Program-made: the position numbers and the translations under genes
Assembly: GCF_900142265.1 (NCBI RefSeq)
Contig: NZ_FRAH01000008.1
Span: 1 to 64,000 of the forward strand
DNA: 64,000 nucleotides
Reading direction: 5' to 3'
Source: Anaerotignum lactatifermentans DSM 14214
Lineage (GTDB): Bacteria > Bacillota > Clostridia > Lachnospirales > Anaerotignaceae
Notes under the pieces: model-generated
Told to the model about the DNA's origin: nothing
Databases searched by the model: none
Seen by the model: the letters and a program-made list of their open reading frames with translations, nothing else
Shown here: piece by piece, positions 31,579 through 40,090 of the stretch
Numbering within the stretch: position 1 is the first letter of the stretch
Layout: each line of letters starts with the position of its first letter

Positions 31579-31782
31579 ATGTCTTTGTTGCAGGAAATGT
31601 TTCCGCTTCTTATTCCCATCTTTGTGATTGATGTGATCCTTGCCGTGGCCGCTGTCCGGCATATTCTCCGGCATCCACATTATCGTTTTGGGAATAGGGC
31701 CATGTGGCTTATAATCTCCCTGATTATTCTTATGTTTGGCCCGATTATCTATTTTGTTTTTGGGAGAGGTGAGGAAAAATGA
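31579..31782 (+). CDS. PLDc_N-domain membrane protein (YxlE-like)
   Basis: The 67-aa protein has two transmembrane helices separated by a basic loop (RHILRHPHYRFGNRAMW) and the terminal GPIIYFVFGRGE typical of the PLDc_N family. In Bacillus subtilis the YxlE homologue sits before ABC genes yxlFG. GGAGG precedes the ATG. The stop overlaps the ABC ATPase start by 4 nt (ATGA). Confidence 0.82.
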   Translation: MSLLQEMFPLLIPIFVIDVILAVAAVRHILRHPHYRFGNRAMWLIISLIILMFGPIIYFVFGRGEEK

Positions 31783-32696
31783 ATGTGCTTTCTATCCGCA
31801 ATCTATCTAAAAGTTTCGGACAGCAGCAAATTATAAAAAATCTGAATATGTCGGTTCCAGAGGGAAGCGTTTTCGGCTTCATTGGACAAAACGGCGCAGG
31901 AAAAACTACGACAATGAAAATGGTTTTGGGGCTTTTGCAGCCCGATCAGGGAGAAATCCTTGTGTGTAATGAGCCTGTTCGCTTTGGACAGACTAAAACA
32001 AATCAGTATATTGGATATTTGCCTGATGTGCCGGAATTTTATAACTATATGACCGCCTTGCAGTACCTTACGCTGTGCGGAGAAATTGTTGGGCTTCCCA
32101 AAGAAAGCATTTCTCAAAAGGGAAAAAAGCTACTTTCCCTTGTCGGTCTTGATGGTATAGAAAAGCGCGTTGGCGGTTATTCGCGTGGTATGAAACAGCG
32201 TCTTGGAATTGCACAGGCGTTATTGGCTGATCCTAAACTGCTGATTTGCGATGAGCCTACCAGCGCCCTTGACCCGGTAGGAAGAAAAGAAATCTTGGAT
32301 ATTCTTTACAAAATTCGTGGGACAACAACAGTTTTATTTTCAACACATATTTTATCCGATGTTGAGCGCATTTGCGATCATGTGGCACTCTTGAATGACG
32401 GTAATATCGCTGTTGGCGGAACACTATCAGAAATTAAGGCGCTGCACAGCCATGACAGTCTGTTGATTGAATTTTCAACCGAGGCTGATTTGCAGCATTT
32501 CAAAGAATGCATGACAGGCCAATCACTTCTGAACGGATCAGAAGAAAAGGGGCGGGAAATTGTAATACACAGCCGGGAGATGAAAAAGGCCCAGCATACC
32601 ATCTTCTCCACTTTGGCCGAAGCAGATATTGCGCCGATTAAGGTGGAACTTATGGAGCCGTCGCTTGAAAGCCTGTTTTTGGAGGTGATAAAATGA
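31779..32696 (+). CDS. ABC transporter ATP-binding protein (YxlF-like)
   Basis: The 305-aa ATPase has Walker A GQNGAGKTT at about 37-45, the signature YSRGMKQRLGIAQAL, Walker B LLICDEPTSALDP, and the H-loop STHILSDVE. The C-terminal 75 residues resemble those of exporters of the CcmA/BcrA type. Translational overlap with the permease (32,693) suggests a two-subunit exporter. The substrate is unknown; antimicrobial peptides are a fair guess. Confidence 0.9.
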   Translation: MNVLSIRNLSKSFGQQQIIKNLNMSVPEGSVFGFIGQNGAGKTTTMKMVLGLLQPDQGEILVCNEPVRFGQTKTNQYIGYLPDVPEFYNYMTALQYLTLCGEIVGLPKESISQKGKKLLSLVGLDGIEKRVGGYSRGMKQRLGIAQALLADPKLLICDEPTSALDPVGRKEILDILYKIRGTTTVLFSTHILSDVERICDHVALLNDGNIAVGGTLSEIKALHSHDSLLIEFSTEADLQHFKECMTGQSLLNGSEEKGREIVIHSREMKKAQHTIFSTLAEADIAPIKVELMEPSLESLFLEVIK

Positions 32697-33451
32697 AAGG
32701 CTATATTGCGTTTGTAAAAAAAGAGTTTGTAGAAAATCTTAAAAACTATCGCTTTTTAATCCTGTTTGCAATCTTTGCGATTTTCGGAATGTCCAGTGCT
32801 TTCCTGGCAAAATTCACGCCGGAAATTATAGCTGCATTTGGAGCCGGATTAGAAATCACCGAGGAACCTGTCGCCCTTGACGCATGGCAGCAATTCTTTA
32901 AAAACATATCTGGCATTGGATTTAGCGCATTTATCATTCTGTTTGGAAGCTGTATGTCCAGTGAGTATTCCAAAGGTACATTGCTCCTGCTGGTGACAAA
33001 AGGACTGGCAAGGCCATCTGTGATTATGGCAAAGTACACGGTAGCAGCAGTATCTATGACGGTTAGTTTTTGGGTGAGTTTTGTAGGGGCCTATGGATAT
33101 ACATATTACCTTTGGCCGGATGCTTCGCTTTCAAATGTCGTACCGTCTGCGTTTTTTATGTGGATGATTGGATTTCTCTATCTTAGCATCCTCATACTCG
33201 GTTGTGTTCTATTCAAGCAGACTTTTACAAGCATCCTGTTTACTGGCGGGATTGTAGCCCTGTTCTCTGTTTTAAGTGTTGTAAAACCGTTGTCTGCCTT
33301 TAACCCGGTTGTCCTCACTTCACGAAATGTTGACCTGATTTCAGGAGAGATTACCATGACGGAGTTTCTTATTCCATTTATTATTTCAGTGGTTTTATCT
33401 GTGATATTTTTAGCGGCAGCAATCAGGGCATTTAATAAAAAACAATTATAA
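32693..33451 (+). CDS. ABC-2-type permease (YxlG-like)
   Basis: The 252-aa membrane protein has six hydrophobic helices with the ABC-2 arrangement. SSEYSKGTLLLLVTKGLARP is the usual cytoplasmic coupling motif. It partners the ATPase at 31,779. A hairpin (ACAAGGTC/GACCTTGT, 33,462-33,491) follows the stop. Confidence 0.85.
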   Translation: MKGYIAFVKKEFVENLKNYRFLILFAIFAIFGMSSAFLAKFTPEIIAAFGAGLEITEEPVALDAWQQFFKNISGIGFSAFIILFGSCMSSEYSKGTLLLLVTKGLARPSVIMAKYTVAAVSMTVSFWVSFVGAYGYTYYLWPDASLSNVVPSAFFMWMIGFLYLSILILGCVLFKQTFTSILFTGGIVALFSVLSVVKPLSAFNPVVLTSRNVDLISGEITMTEFLIPFIISVVLSVIFLAAAIRAFNKKQL

Positions 33452-33494
33452 CCTCCGTATAACAAGGTCCCGGATTTTTCCGAGACCTTGTATG

Positions 33495-33620
33495 TTATTC
33501 GTTAATGATTTCATTCAAAATCATTTCCTCCACCTGCGCTTTCAGCGTGTTCATCAACCCCACCCAGCGCATGGGGTCACGGGCTTTCAGTTCCTCGGTG
33601 ACGCCCGCCGCCTCCATCAT
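33495..33620 (-). pseudogene. TnpV remnant (C-terminal 41 aa)
   Basis: The reading MMEAAGVTEELKARDPMRWV through the end is over 70% identical by eye to the last 41 residues of the TnpV protein at 57,405 (MQAAGVTEELKARDPMTWV). Homology stops at 33,620, so the first two thirds of the gene are missing. It marks a backbone segment broken by insertion of the exporter module to its left. Confidence 0.75.
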
Positions 33621-33722
33621 GTAATTTCTCTCTGAGAATGAATTATAAAATGAAGATAAAGTGCATATTGTATCATTCCCAGCACATCCTATGAACAATA
33701 GAATGTAATAGGGTGATGTGAT

Positions 33723-34091
33723 ATGCCGAATGTAAAAGATTGCCCTGGATTTGAAACCTTCGGAGCAGATGTTCAGCAGGCGCGTGAAGCTGTGAAAATG
33801 TCCCGCCGGGAGCTGTCCGAAAAGGTCGGCATCGACCCGCGCTATCTTGCAAATATTGAGCTGTGCGGCACAATACCGAGCGTGCCGGTTGTGATGCAGC
33901 TCATCCGCATTTGCAAGCTGCCCGCAGAACGCTACTTCAACCCGGAGCTGCTTCGGGAGGACAGTGAGCAGCGCCAGCGGACAAGCCATAAATTACAGCT
34001 TTGCCCGGAGAAGTATCTGCCCATTGTGGAAGGTGTCATTGACGGAGCCATCAAATTGAAAGATGCGGATGATGAGAAGGAGGATGTGTAA
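33723..34091 (+). CDS. Xre-family HTH regulator of the element
   Basis: The 122-aa protein has a Xre HTH (about 12-65: FGADVQQAREAVKMSRRELSEKVGIDPRYLANIELCGTIPS) and a C-terminal acidic tail (KDADDEKEDV). GGGTGAT lies upstream of the ATG. It is one of few plus-strand genes of the backbone and may regulate the relaxase region opposite it. Confidence 0.85.
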   Translation: MPNVKDCPGFETFGADVQQAREAVKMSRRELSEKVGIDPRYLANIELCGTIPSVPVVMQLIRICKLPAERYFNPELLREDSEQRQRTSHKLQLCPEKYLPIVEGVIDGAIKLKDADDEKEDV

Positions 34092-34168
34092 GCGTCCTCT
34101 TTTCTCATTTGAAGAAATACCGCCCGAAAGGGCATAAATACGGGGTACGAGAAACCGGCAAGCAATGC

Positions 34169-34345
34169 CTCGTGGGACCCACCGAGGCCAAACCTGGGAT
34201 TTTCGCTGGCGCGAAGATCCCAGGTTGCTTGTTGAGGGCGCTGCCCCCAAGCCCCCATAAACAGCTCCATTCTGGAGCTGGCTACGCGTTCCGATGGAAC
34301 GCTTTTTCCATCGCCCAGGCGATGGATAGCACAGGACAGAACCCG
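34169..34345. other. Cluster of hairpins, candidate oriT or structured RNA
   Basis: Four perfect inverted repeats are packed in 135 bp: AACCTGGGAT/ATCCCAGGTT (34,191-34,226), CAGCTCCA/TGGAGCTG (34,262-34,280), GCGTTCC/GGAACGC (34,286-34,302) and CCATCGCC/GGCGATGG (34,308-34,325). They fill the 384-nt gap between the Xre gene and the 3' end of the relaxase gene. No gene fits here. Confidence 0.5.
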
Positions 34346-34475
34346 CATTAAGAGCAAGCCGCCGGTGGGCGGTGCTTCGCACTCTTGACCCGGTTCCCGT
34401 CCTGCGCCGGTGAGCAGACAAGAGGGAAAGCCGCCGCAGGCTTTCCCTCCCGAAAAGCCCAAATTCATGAGCCGG

Positions 34476-35900
34476 TCATCGTCCCTGGCTCTGCTCCTGG
34501 GTGTGGTCTTTCTCTGTCTGCTTTTCTTCCTCATAGCCCATGATGCGGTCCACATTGGCTTTGACGGTCAGAAGCTCCTTCATCTCATCACGGGCCTTTC
34601 GGTAGCCGGAATAGGCTGCCTTTTTTTGTGCCATCAGCTCTGCATATTCCGTCTGCAAACTCTTTACGGTGGGGAGCTTTTTCATTCCCAGCTCATCAAA
34701 TGCTTTCTTCGCGGTCTGGTGTAAAAGGATGTCCGCCTCATGCTCGGCGCGGAACTTCTTTGAATATCCGGCTTTGCGATATGCAACATAGACTTCCCGC
34801 GTTTTGGCGTAGTTAATGATATGGGTGCGGAGAACCGCAATCTCCGTCATTCGCTTTTCTGCCGCCTTGATCTGCGCGGACAATTCATTGTATCGGGCGG
34901 TGGCTGCTGCTGTCTTTTCAGCCAGCACTTTGTAATCAAGCAGTTTATGCTCGGAGAGATAATTCATGGTCTGCGCCATCTGCTTCAGATTGAAGCCGGT
35001 GGCCCATCGCTGATAACCGGCCCCCTTGCCAGCGCGGAGCTTTTCCTGAATATCGACCATCAGGCTCACTGTCCGTTTCGGTTCCGGGTGGAGCGTGGCC
35101 CTGGTGGGGGTATGTTCCTTTTCTCCGGCCAGAACCGCACGAAGCTCGGCTTCACTGTACCCTTTGCCCAGCTTCTTACTCATGCGGGCGGCATTGTCCC
35201 AGCCAGGAGCTTTGAGGCTGTACGACTGCCCACGGCGGGACACCTCGCAGCCCATCCCTTCCAGCAGCTTCAGCAGGGTATCGAAGTCGGCGGGCTTTTG
35301 CTCCAGGGCCTGGTCGATCATCACCCGTAGCGTCTCCCGCTGGGATTGTTTAGCCCGATCACCCAGCCACTTGTTGTAGCTCTTTCCATGCGGCTTCGGG
35401 TTCTCTACAATGGAATATCCGTTCTCAATGCAGATGGTATCATTGAGCCGCCGGACCGCGCGGGTGCTGCCCCAAAAGTTCCGAAACTTCCGCTGGTAGT
35501 CCAGAGCAGTGGCATCGAAAATGATGTGATTATGGATGTGTTTCTTGTCTATATGGGTGCAGACAATGAAGGCGTGTTTCCCCTTGGTGAAGCGCCGCGC
35601 CAGTTCACAGCCCAGCCGGTTTGCTTCTTCCGGCGTGATCTCACCAGGGACAAAGGATTGCCGGATATGATAGGCAATCACATCGTCCTCGCCCCGTACC
35701 CGGCCGGTGGCGGCGATATACTGCCGCTTATTGAAAAGGAACTCTGCATCCGCAATCCGGCTGTCGCATTGATAGCTGGTAATGAGCCTGCCGTTGTCTG
35801 TTTTCTGCGGATTTTGAACATAGTCGATGATGTCGCTGATGGCTGTCCCCACCGTCCGGCCTTTGCCGGTGTGCAGGGGCATGAGCCGCGTGGTTGCCAT
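34476..35900 (-). CDS. Relaxase / mobilisation nuclease
   Basis: The 474-aa protein nicks oriT and leads DNA transfer. The N-terminal relaxase domain has the HUH-type histidine motif CTHIDKKHIHNHIIFD (His116, 121, 123, 125) and a candidate nucleophile Tyr near residue 27 (DIIDYVQN). The C-terminal half is a long charged coiled coil. The start at 35,900 (MATTRLMPLH) has GGAGGG 7 nt upstream. It resembles relaxases of Tn1549-type elements. The MobC gene lies 11 kb away because two cargo modules interrupt the original cluster. Confidence 0.9.
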   Translation of the reverse strand: MATTRLMPLHTGKGRTVGTAISDIIDYVQNPQKTDNGRLITSYQCDSRIADAEFLFNKRQYIAATGRVRGEDDVIAYHIRQSFVPGEITPEEANRLGCELARRFTKGKHAFIVCTHIDKKHIHNHIIFDATALDYQRKFRNFWGSTRAVRRLNDTICIENGYSIVENPKPHGKSYNKWLGDRAKQSQRETLRVMIDQALEQKPADFDTLLKLLEGMGCEVSRRGQSYSLKAPGWDNAARMSKKLGKGYSEAELRAVLAGEKEHTPTRATLHPEPKRTVSLMVDIQEKLRAGKGAGYQRWATGFNLKQMAQTMNYLSEHKLLDYKVLAEKTAAATARYNELSAQIKAAEKRMTEIAVLRTHIINYAKTREVYVAYRKAGYSKKFRAEHEADILLHQTAKKAFDELGMKKLPTVKSLQTEYAELMAQKKAAYSGYRKARDEMKELLTVKANVDRIMGYEEEKQTEKDHTQEQSQGR

Positions 35901-35931
35901 GAAAAACCCTCCTTCCATGATGAGGGCGGCC

Positions 35932-36191
35932 TGCATCTGCAGGCCACCCCTGTTGATAGTTTCTTATTCTGCCTTAACACAGTTTGCGGAGCTTATGGAT
36001 CGCCGCAGCAATAGAACGGGACACGCTGGCTTTAGACAGTCCTTCGGCCTTGGCGATCTCTGTAATGGATTTTCCTTCGGCCAAATACATCCAGATCCGG
36101 CGGTACTGCCTGGCGGTCAGAAGGGCCTTCACCTTGGCCATGCGCTCCTGGCACAGAGCCTTCCGAGCGGCTTCGATTTCATCAGCCAGAA
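35932..36191. repeat. 260-bp direct repeat, copy 1
   Basis: This stretch and 40,091-40,350 are the same length and differ at four positions by my count (about 98% identity). It covers the 3' two thirds of the sigma-like gene and its downstream flank. The pair brackets the BlaI/M56/ABC cargo. Confidence 0.9.
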
Positions 36192-36255
36192 CGGTTTTTT
36201 CTTTTCCCGTCTGGCGGGGCAGATTAAAACGATATTTATTTTTCTTATACCTCAA
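35974..36255 (-). pseudogene. Truncated sigma-70-like gene
   Basis: The last 72 codons match the HTH part of the 40,133 copy almost residue for residue (ALCQERMAKVKALLTARQYR). The N-terminal half is replaced by a 21-residue junction sequence (MRYKKNKYRFNLPRQTGKEK) derived from leader DNA (compare TTTTTTCTTTTCCCGTC at 36,193 with 30,107 and 41,015). No ribosome site is seen. It looks like a deletion from inside the gene to the leader's first hairpin. Confidence 0.8.
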
Positions 36256-36887
36256 TCAACCCTTTTGCATTTCCAGTAAATAACACACCATAAAAAAAGA
36301 CCTGCCAAAGTAATAATTCCTTTGTTCCATAGCCAAATATTATTTTGATCTCCGGCAAATCGGATAAACAAGTAGACATATTCTAACCCCGGAAATCTTA
36401 ACAGGCTTCGTGTCAATAAGATTATCAGCCATATAACCCCACAAACTAATGTTGCAATATGTTCTTGCCTACATATAATCCCTAACAAGGCGCACAGAGA
36501 CGATAAAAAGAATGTTGGTGGGAAATACAGCACAATCAATTCCCATATTGGCATTTCGTATCGCATAACTGACGCGCCTGCCATGCTAAAAACCGCGAAT
36601 AAACTGGATATTGCAAAAGCGATTATATAACGTAACAATACCCATTTGAAAAGAGATTTGCTTTGTGCGGCAATAATATCAAAATTACTGTCGGCTCTTG
36701 TCTTTCCCCATTCACCAACAACGATTGTAACAAAAAACGGAAATATCACTTCAAAGCTGACCGGGTAAAAATCCAGCAGATCTCCGGCTATGATAGAAAG
36801 AACAATCATAGCAACCGTAAAGGCCGCTGATACGATAAAGAAATTTATCCCGAAAATTTTTACTTCGCTTTCAATTCGCGCTTTCAT
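36252..36887 (-). CDS. ABC exporter permease subunit 2
   Basis: The 211-aa protein has about six hydrophobic helices and no enzymatic motifs. It overlaps the preceding permease gene by 4 nt. GGAGGTCAG precedes the ATG at 36,887. With the 253-aa permease and the ATPase it forms an exporter under BlaI-type control. Its stop overlaps the junction ORF of the broken sigma gene. Confidence 0.78.
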   Translation of the reverse strand: MKARIESEVKIFGINFFIVSAAFTVAMIVLSIIAGDLLDFYPVSFEVIFPFFVTIVVGEWGKTRADSNFDIIAAQSKSLFKWVLLRYIIAFAISSLFAVFSMAGASVMRYEMPIWELIVLYFPPTFFLSSLCALLGIICRQEHIATLVCGVIWLIILLTRSLLRFPGLEYVYLFIRFAGDQNNIWLWNKGIITLAGLFLWCVIYWKCKRVD

Positions 36888-37645
36888 TCTGACCTCCAAA
36901 ACTTGTGTTTCAAAAACAGCAGACTGCCAAACACAAGACCGCTTCCTACAAGGAAAAATCCATTTGCAATAACGCTCCCCATATCAACAAACGGCCATCT
37001 CGGATGCACCCATATCAAACGGACTAAATCGCCGGAAGTAATCAAGTAAAATGGCATTGCCTCTGCCGAGCCTACATAGGTGGCATTAAACCCAAACAAT
37101 ATTGCAGCCAGAATATAGAATAAGCGAATGTCAATCATCCCCGGTAAGGCAATCGAGCAAAAGCTGACAAATAAACTCGTTGGAACTAAAGAAACAAAGA
37201 TTGCTTTTATCAACGGGACAATACATTCAATCAGGGAAATTTCAAACGGAGCAGCAATAAAATAGACCATCGTGTTAAGCAAAAGAAAAATACACTGCAT
37301 GGAGAAAACATATAGAAATCCGCCCAACAGCTTTCCCAACACATATTGCCATTTTCGTAAGGCCGATGACATCAGCAAAGATTTCATTCCTGTCTTAGTA
37401 TCTATCGGAATACGTCCTGCCAATAAGAACATCAGACCAAACAATAAAACAAGGCTGTCAAGGCTCACGATCCGATAGACAAAATATGCTGGCTCATTCA
37501 AAAACTCCAACCGGGCTAAATTCCCAGCAAAGGGGAAATTGTCAAGTAAAGAAAGTGCCGTCGCTACGAGAAGTACACCCCATGTAACCAGGCGCTTGAA
37601 CTGCATTTTATATTCATAATGGAGAACAGAAAACATTTTACGCAT
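36884..37645 (-). CDS. ABC exporter permease subunit 1
   Basis: The 253-aa membrane protein has six helices. It is likely an ABC-2-type permease: KTGMKSLLMSSALRKWQYVLGK resembles the cytoplasmic coupling loop. The start at 37,645 has GGGAGGG 7 nt upstream, inside the end of the ATPase gene, so translation is coupled. Confidence 0.8.
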   Translation of the reverse strand: MRKMFSVLHYEYKMQFKRLVTWGVLLVATALSLLDNFPFAGNLARLEFLNEPAYFVYRIVSLDSLVLLFGLMFLLAGRIPIDTKTGMKSLLMSSALRKWQYVLGKLLGGFLYVFSMQCIFLLLNTMVYFIAAPFEISLIECIVPLIKAIFVSLVPTSLFVSFCSIALPGMIDIRLFYILAAILFGFNATYVGSAEAMPFYLITSGDLVRLIWVHPRWPFVDMGSVIANGFFLVGSGLVFGSLLFLKHKFWRSE

Positions 37646-38516
37646 GGGCTTTCCCTCCCATACAATACACATAAGCATCTTCCAAAGTCGCCGTGACAGG
37701 TGTGGCCTGTAAGAAAAGTCCGCTTTCGTCCATAATTCTCGCAGTCAATCCTTGGCTCTCGTATGTCGTCGATAACACTACGGATTTCTTTTGAAGTTCG
37801 ATAAGCTGGTTTTCATTTTCTAAATGTAGGATTTTCACCTTATCCTTTACCCGTTCTAATAGGGCGGCAGATGTACCTGCATAAAATAGATGCCCTTTCC
37901 GCAGAACAGCAAGTTCTTCACAAAGCTGGTGAATATCTTCGACAATATGTGTAGAAAGCAAAACGGTGCGGCCCTCGCTTGCATATCTTGACAATAGGCC
38001 GCGGAACCTCACCCGTTCTTCTGGATCAAGACCGGCTGTCGGTTCGTCAACAACAAGAATTTGAGGATTGCCAATTAGCGCCTGCGCAATGCCAACCCTC
38101 CGTTTCATGCCGCCGGAAAGCTGACCTATTTTGCGTTTGGAAAATTCCAACATTTCAACCTGCTCCAACACGTTGCTGACAGCTTTTTTGTTATGAATGC
38201 CTTTGAGTTCTGCCATGTAATTTACAAAGTCAAATACAGAAAGAGAGGGGTACATGGCAAGTTCCTGTGGCAAATACCCAATCCTTGCTCTGACCTCATT
38301 TCCCTGTTTCACGGTATCAAAACCGCAAATGCGGATTGTGCCTGCTGATGGGGTTAATACCGTAACCAATGCCTTCATCAGCGTAGTTTTTCCGGCACCA
38401 TTGTGTCCCAACAGGCCAAAAACACCGCTGCCAACATGAAAGCTGATATCATCAAGGGCGGTAACGCCGTTCTTGTATTTTTTAGTAATGTGACTAATCT
38501 CAATGTTTGTATTCAT
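37638..38516 (-). CDS. ABC transporter ATP-binding protein
   Basis: The 292-aa ATPase has Walker A GHNGAGKTT, signature LSGGMKRRVGIAQAL, Walker B ILVVDEPTAGLDP, and STHIVEDIH. GGAGGAG lies before the ATG at 38,516. The -10-like TATAAA and a BlaI-type site (CTAC-N4-GTAG at 38,533-38,544) are in its leader, which suggests joint control with the BlaI-M56 genes upstream. The substrate is probably a cell-envelope antibiotic or peptide. Confidence 0.88.
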   Translation of the reverse strand: MNTNIEISHITKKYKNGVTALDDISFHVGSGVFGLLGHNGAGKTTLMKALVTVLTPSAGTIRICGFDTVKQGNEVRARIGYLPQELAMYPSLSVFDFVNYMAELKGIHNKKAVSNVLEQVEMLEFSKRKIGQLSGGMKRRVGIAQALIGNPQILVVDEPTAGLDPEERVRFRGLLSRYASEGRTVLLSTHIVEDIHQLCEELAVLRKGHLFYAGTSAALLERVKDKVKILHLENENQLIELQKKSVVLSTTYESQGLTARIMDESGLFLQATPVTATLEDAYVYCMGGKAHA

Positions 38517-38532
38517 ACGCTCCTCCATTTAA

Positions 38533-38544
38533 CTACATTCGTAG
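38533..38544. promoter_or_regulatory. BlaI-type operator before the exporter
   Basis: CTAC-ATTC-GTAG, related to the ACTACATAGT and ACTGTGTAGT sites at the BlaI gene promoter; it lies 17 nt before the ATPase start. Confidence 0.55.
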
Positions 38545-38568
38545 ATTTATAGGCTTTAATGATACGGG

Positions 38569-39534
38569 TTACTCATTGTAACCCGCACCATATTCTGTAC
38601 CAGTATGATAGGCCGGATAAGGATAGAAATGTTCTCTGCTGAATTGTACGGAAAAAGCAACCGTAAGTATCAGAGAAACAGCCAGTATAACCGTTATCAT
38701 CCTGTCCCTAATCTTTGATGTTCTTGTGGTGATCCGTTTAATTCTGCGTTTTGCCAACACAAAACTGAGTGCGCCAATCCCTTTACCGGGTTTTGTAGCT
38801 TGAACCGTAGACAGTTCCAGCAGCCGGATAATAGCCGCAGCATATTCTGTTGCCGTGACTTTCCCCTGCGAAAATTTTAAGGCATTGCAATCGCAATCCG
38901 TTTCACAATGTAGTGAAAAATCTCCTTTAGCAATCCACGCAAAAGGGTTAAGCCAGTTTAATATGCAAACATAATCATAGATACGCTCCAAAAGAATATG
39001 TTTCCGCTTAATATGGGTCAACTCATGGATAAAAACAGCGGATAATTCGCCATCGGTCAGCTTTTCTATAACTGTTTTGCTCATGATAATTGCTGGGCGG
39101 ATTGCGCCGGTAACGCAAATGGGGTTATCCAAAGTCCCCCAATATAGTGCAGGCACTTTTTTTAAGCCGACAATTTCCGCACATTGTAAGCAAAGAGCAT
39201 TTAGACGCTCAGTGCTACATATCTGGTATCCTTTCAATGCCCGCTTTGCCATTATAGAGCGTATCGTATCATAGACGAAAAGAATACCGCACCCACACAC
39301 CCATACCCAACAGGCAATATAAAATCCATTTAACCATTCCTGTGTTTCTGGTGATATGAGAAACACATCCGGTGAAAGGAATGGAACGCAAAAAAGGATC
39401 ATACCGCAAAGCGGAAACCATAGCGGCAGCGTACAACGCAGAATGTGATTGATAAAAAGAGATAAAACACAAAATATACCGCCAATAGCAGATACAAAAA
39501 TAATCGCATTGAAAATGTTACCGAGTATCTGCAT
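38569..39534 (-). CDS. M56-family (BlaR1-like) membrane metallopeptidase without sensor domain
   Basis: The 321-aa protein has four transmembrane helices and the zinc protease motif HELTHIKRKH (His170, Glu171, His174) on a cytoplasmic loop, with the family segment NPFAWIAKGDFSLHCETDCD. After the last helix (about 275-295) only 25 residues remain, so the penicillin-binding sensor domain of true BlaR1/MecR1 is missing. It probably relays another envelope signal by cleaving BlaI. Overlap with blaI is 17 nt. Confidence 0.85.
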   Translation of the reverse strand: MQILGNIFNAIIFVSAIGGIFCVLSLFINHILRCTLPLWFPLCGMILFCVPFLSPDVFLISPETQEWLNGFYIACWVWVCGCGILFVYDTIRSIMAKRALKGYQICSTERLNALCLQCAEIVGLKKVPALYWGTLDNPICVTGAIRPAIIMSKTVIEKLTDGELSAVFIHELTHIKRKHILLERIYDYVCILNWLNPFAWIAKGDFSLHCETDCDCNALKFSQGKVTATEYAAAIIRLLELSTVQATKPGKGIGALSFVLAKRRIKRITTRTSKIRDRMITVILAVSLILTVAFSVQFSREHFYPYPAYHTGTEYGAGYNE

Positions 39535-39907
39535 CTGTTTTCTCCTGCTGCTCGATCAGGCTCTTTAGCTCATGCAATTCATCAGACGAAAGATTGCCGT
39601 TTTTGACAAATCCCATTACCATCTTAGACAGGGAACCATCATATACGCGGCTTAGAAAACTGCGGCTTTCCGCAAGCTGGCATTCACTTTCTGATACTGC
39701 TGGATAATATAAATATCCCTTTCCCTGGCGTTTTGTAGTCAATGCTCCTTTCTTTACCAAACGGGCAAGGTATGTTTGAATAGTCGTCTTGCTCCAACCT
39801 GTTTCTTTTAACCTGTCTAATATTTCGGGAAGTGTTTGTGGAGAATTACTCCAAACAATCTTCATCACTCGCCACTCTGACTCTGAAATTGAAAGTTGCT
39901 GTTCCAT
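39518..39907 (-). CDS. blaI: BlaI/MecI/CopY-family repressor
   Basis: The 129-aa protein has a winged HTH (about 5-75: ISESEWRVMKIVWSNSPQTLPEILDRLKETGWSKTTIQTYLARLVKKGAL) and a helical dimerisation domain containing the region cleaved by M56 proteases (near SESECQLAESRSFL). Its own promoter carries two operator-like sites. It is the first gene of the module transcribed towards the exporter. Confidence 0.9.
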   Translation of the reverse strand: MEQQLSISESEWRVMKIVWSNSPQTLPEILDRLKETGWSKTTIQTYLARLVKKGALTTKRQGKGYLYYPAVSESECQLAESRSFLSRVYDGSLSKMVMGFVKNGNLSSDELHELKSLIEQQEKTDADTR

Positions 39908-39928
39908 AAAGCGCCTCCTTTGATTGAT

Positions 39929-39974
39929 ACTGTGTAGTTTATTCTATTATAGCATTGAAACTACATAGTGTCAA
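39929..39974 (-). promoter_or_regulatory. BlaI promoter with two operators
   Basis: On the minus strand TTGACA, 17 nt, TATAAT with extended TGC. ACTACATAGT (39,960-39,969) overlaps the -35/spacer, and ACTGTGTAGT (39,929-39,938) lies at the transcription start. Both are small inverted repeats of the TACA/TGTA type used by BlaI/CopY repressors. Confidence 0.75.
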
Positions 39975-40090
39975 CCATTGCAGGGGCTTTCTTAAAATTT
40001 ACAATAAGCAGGGGCTGCAAAACAGCCCCCACTTAAAACCTATTGATAAATCAGTTCTATCACTTTAATTCACCTCAACACAAAACGGCT

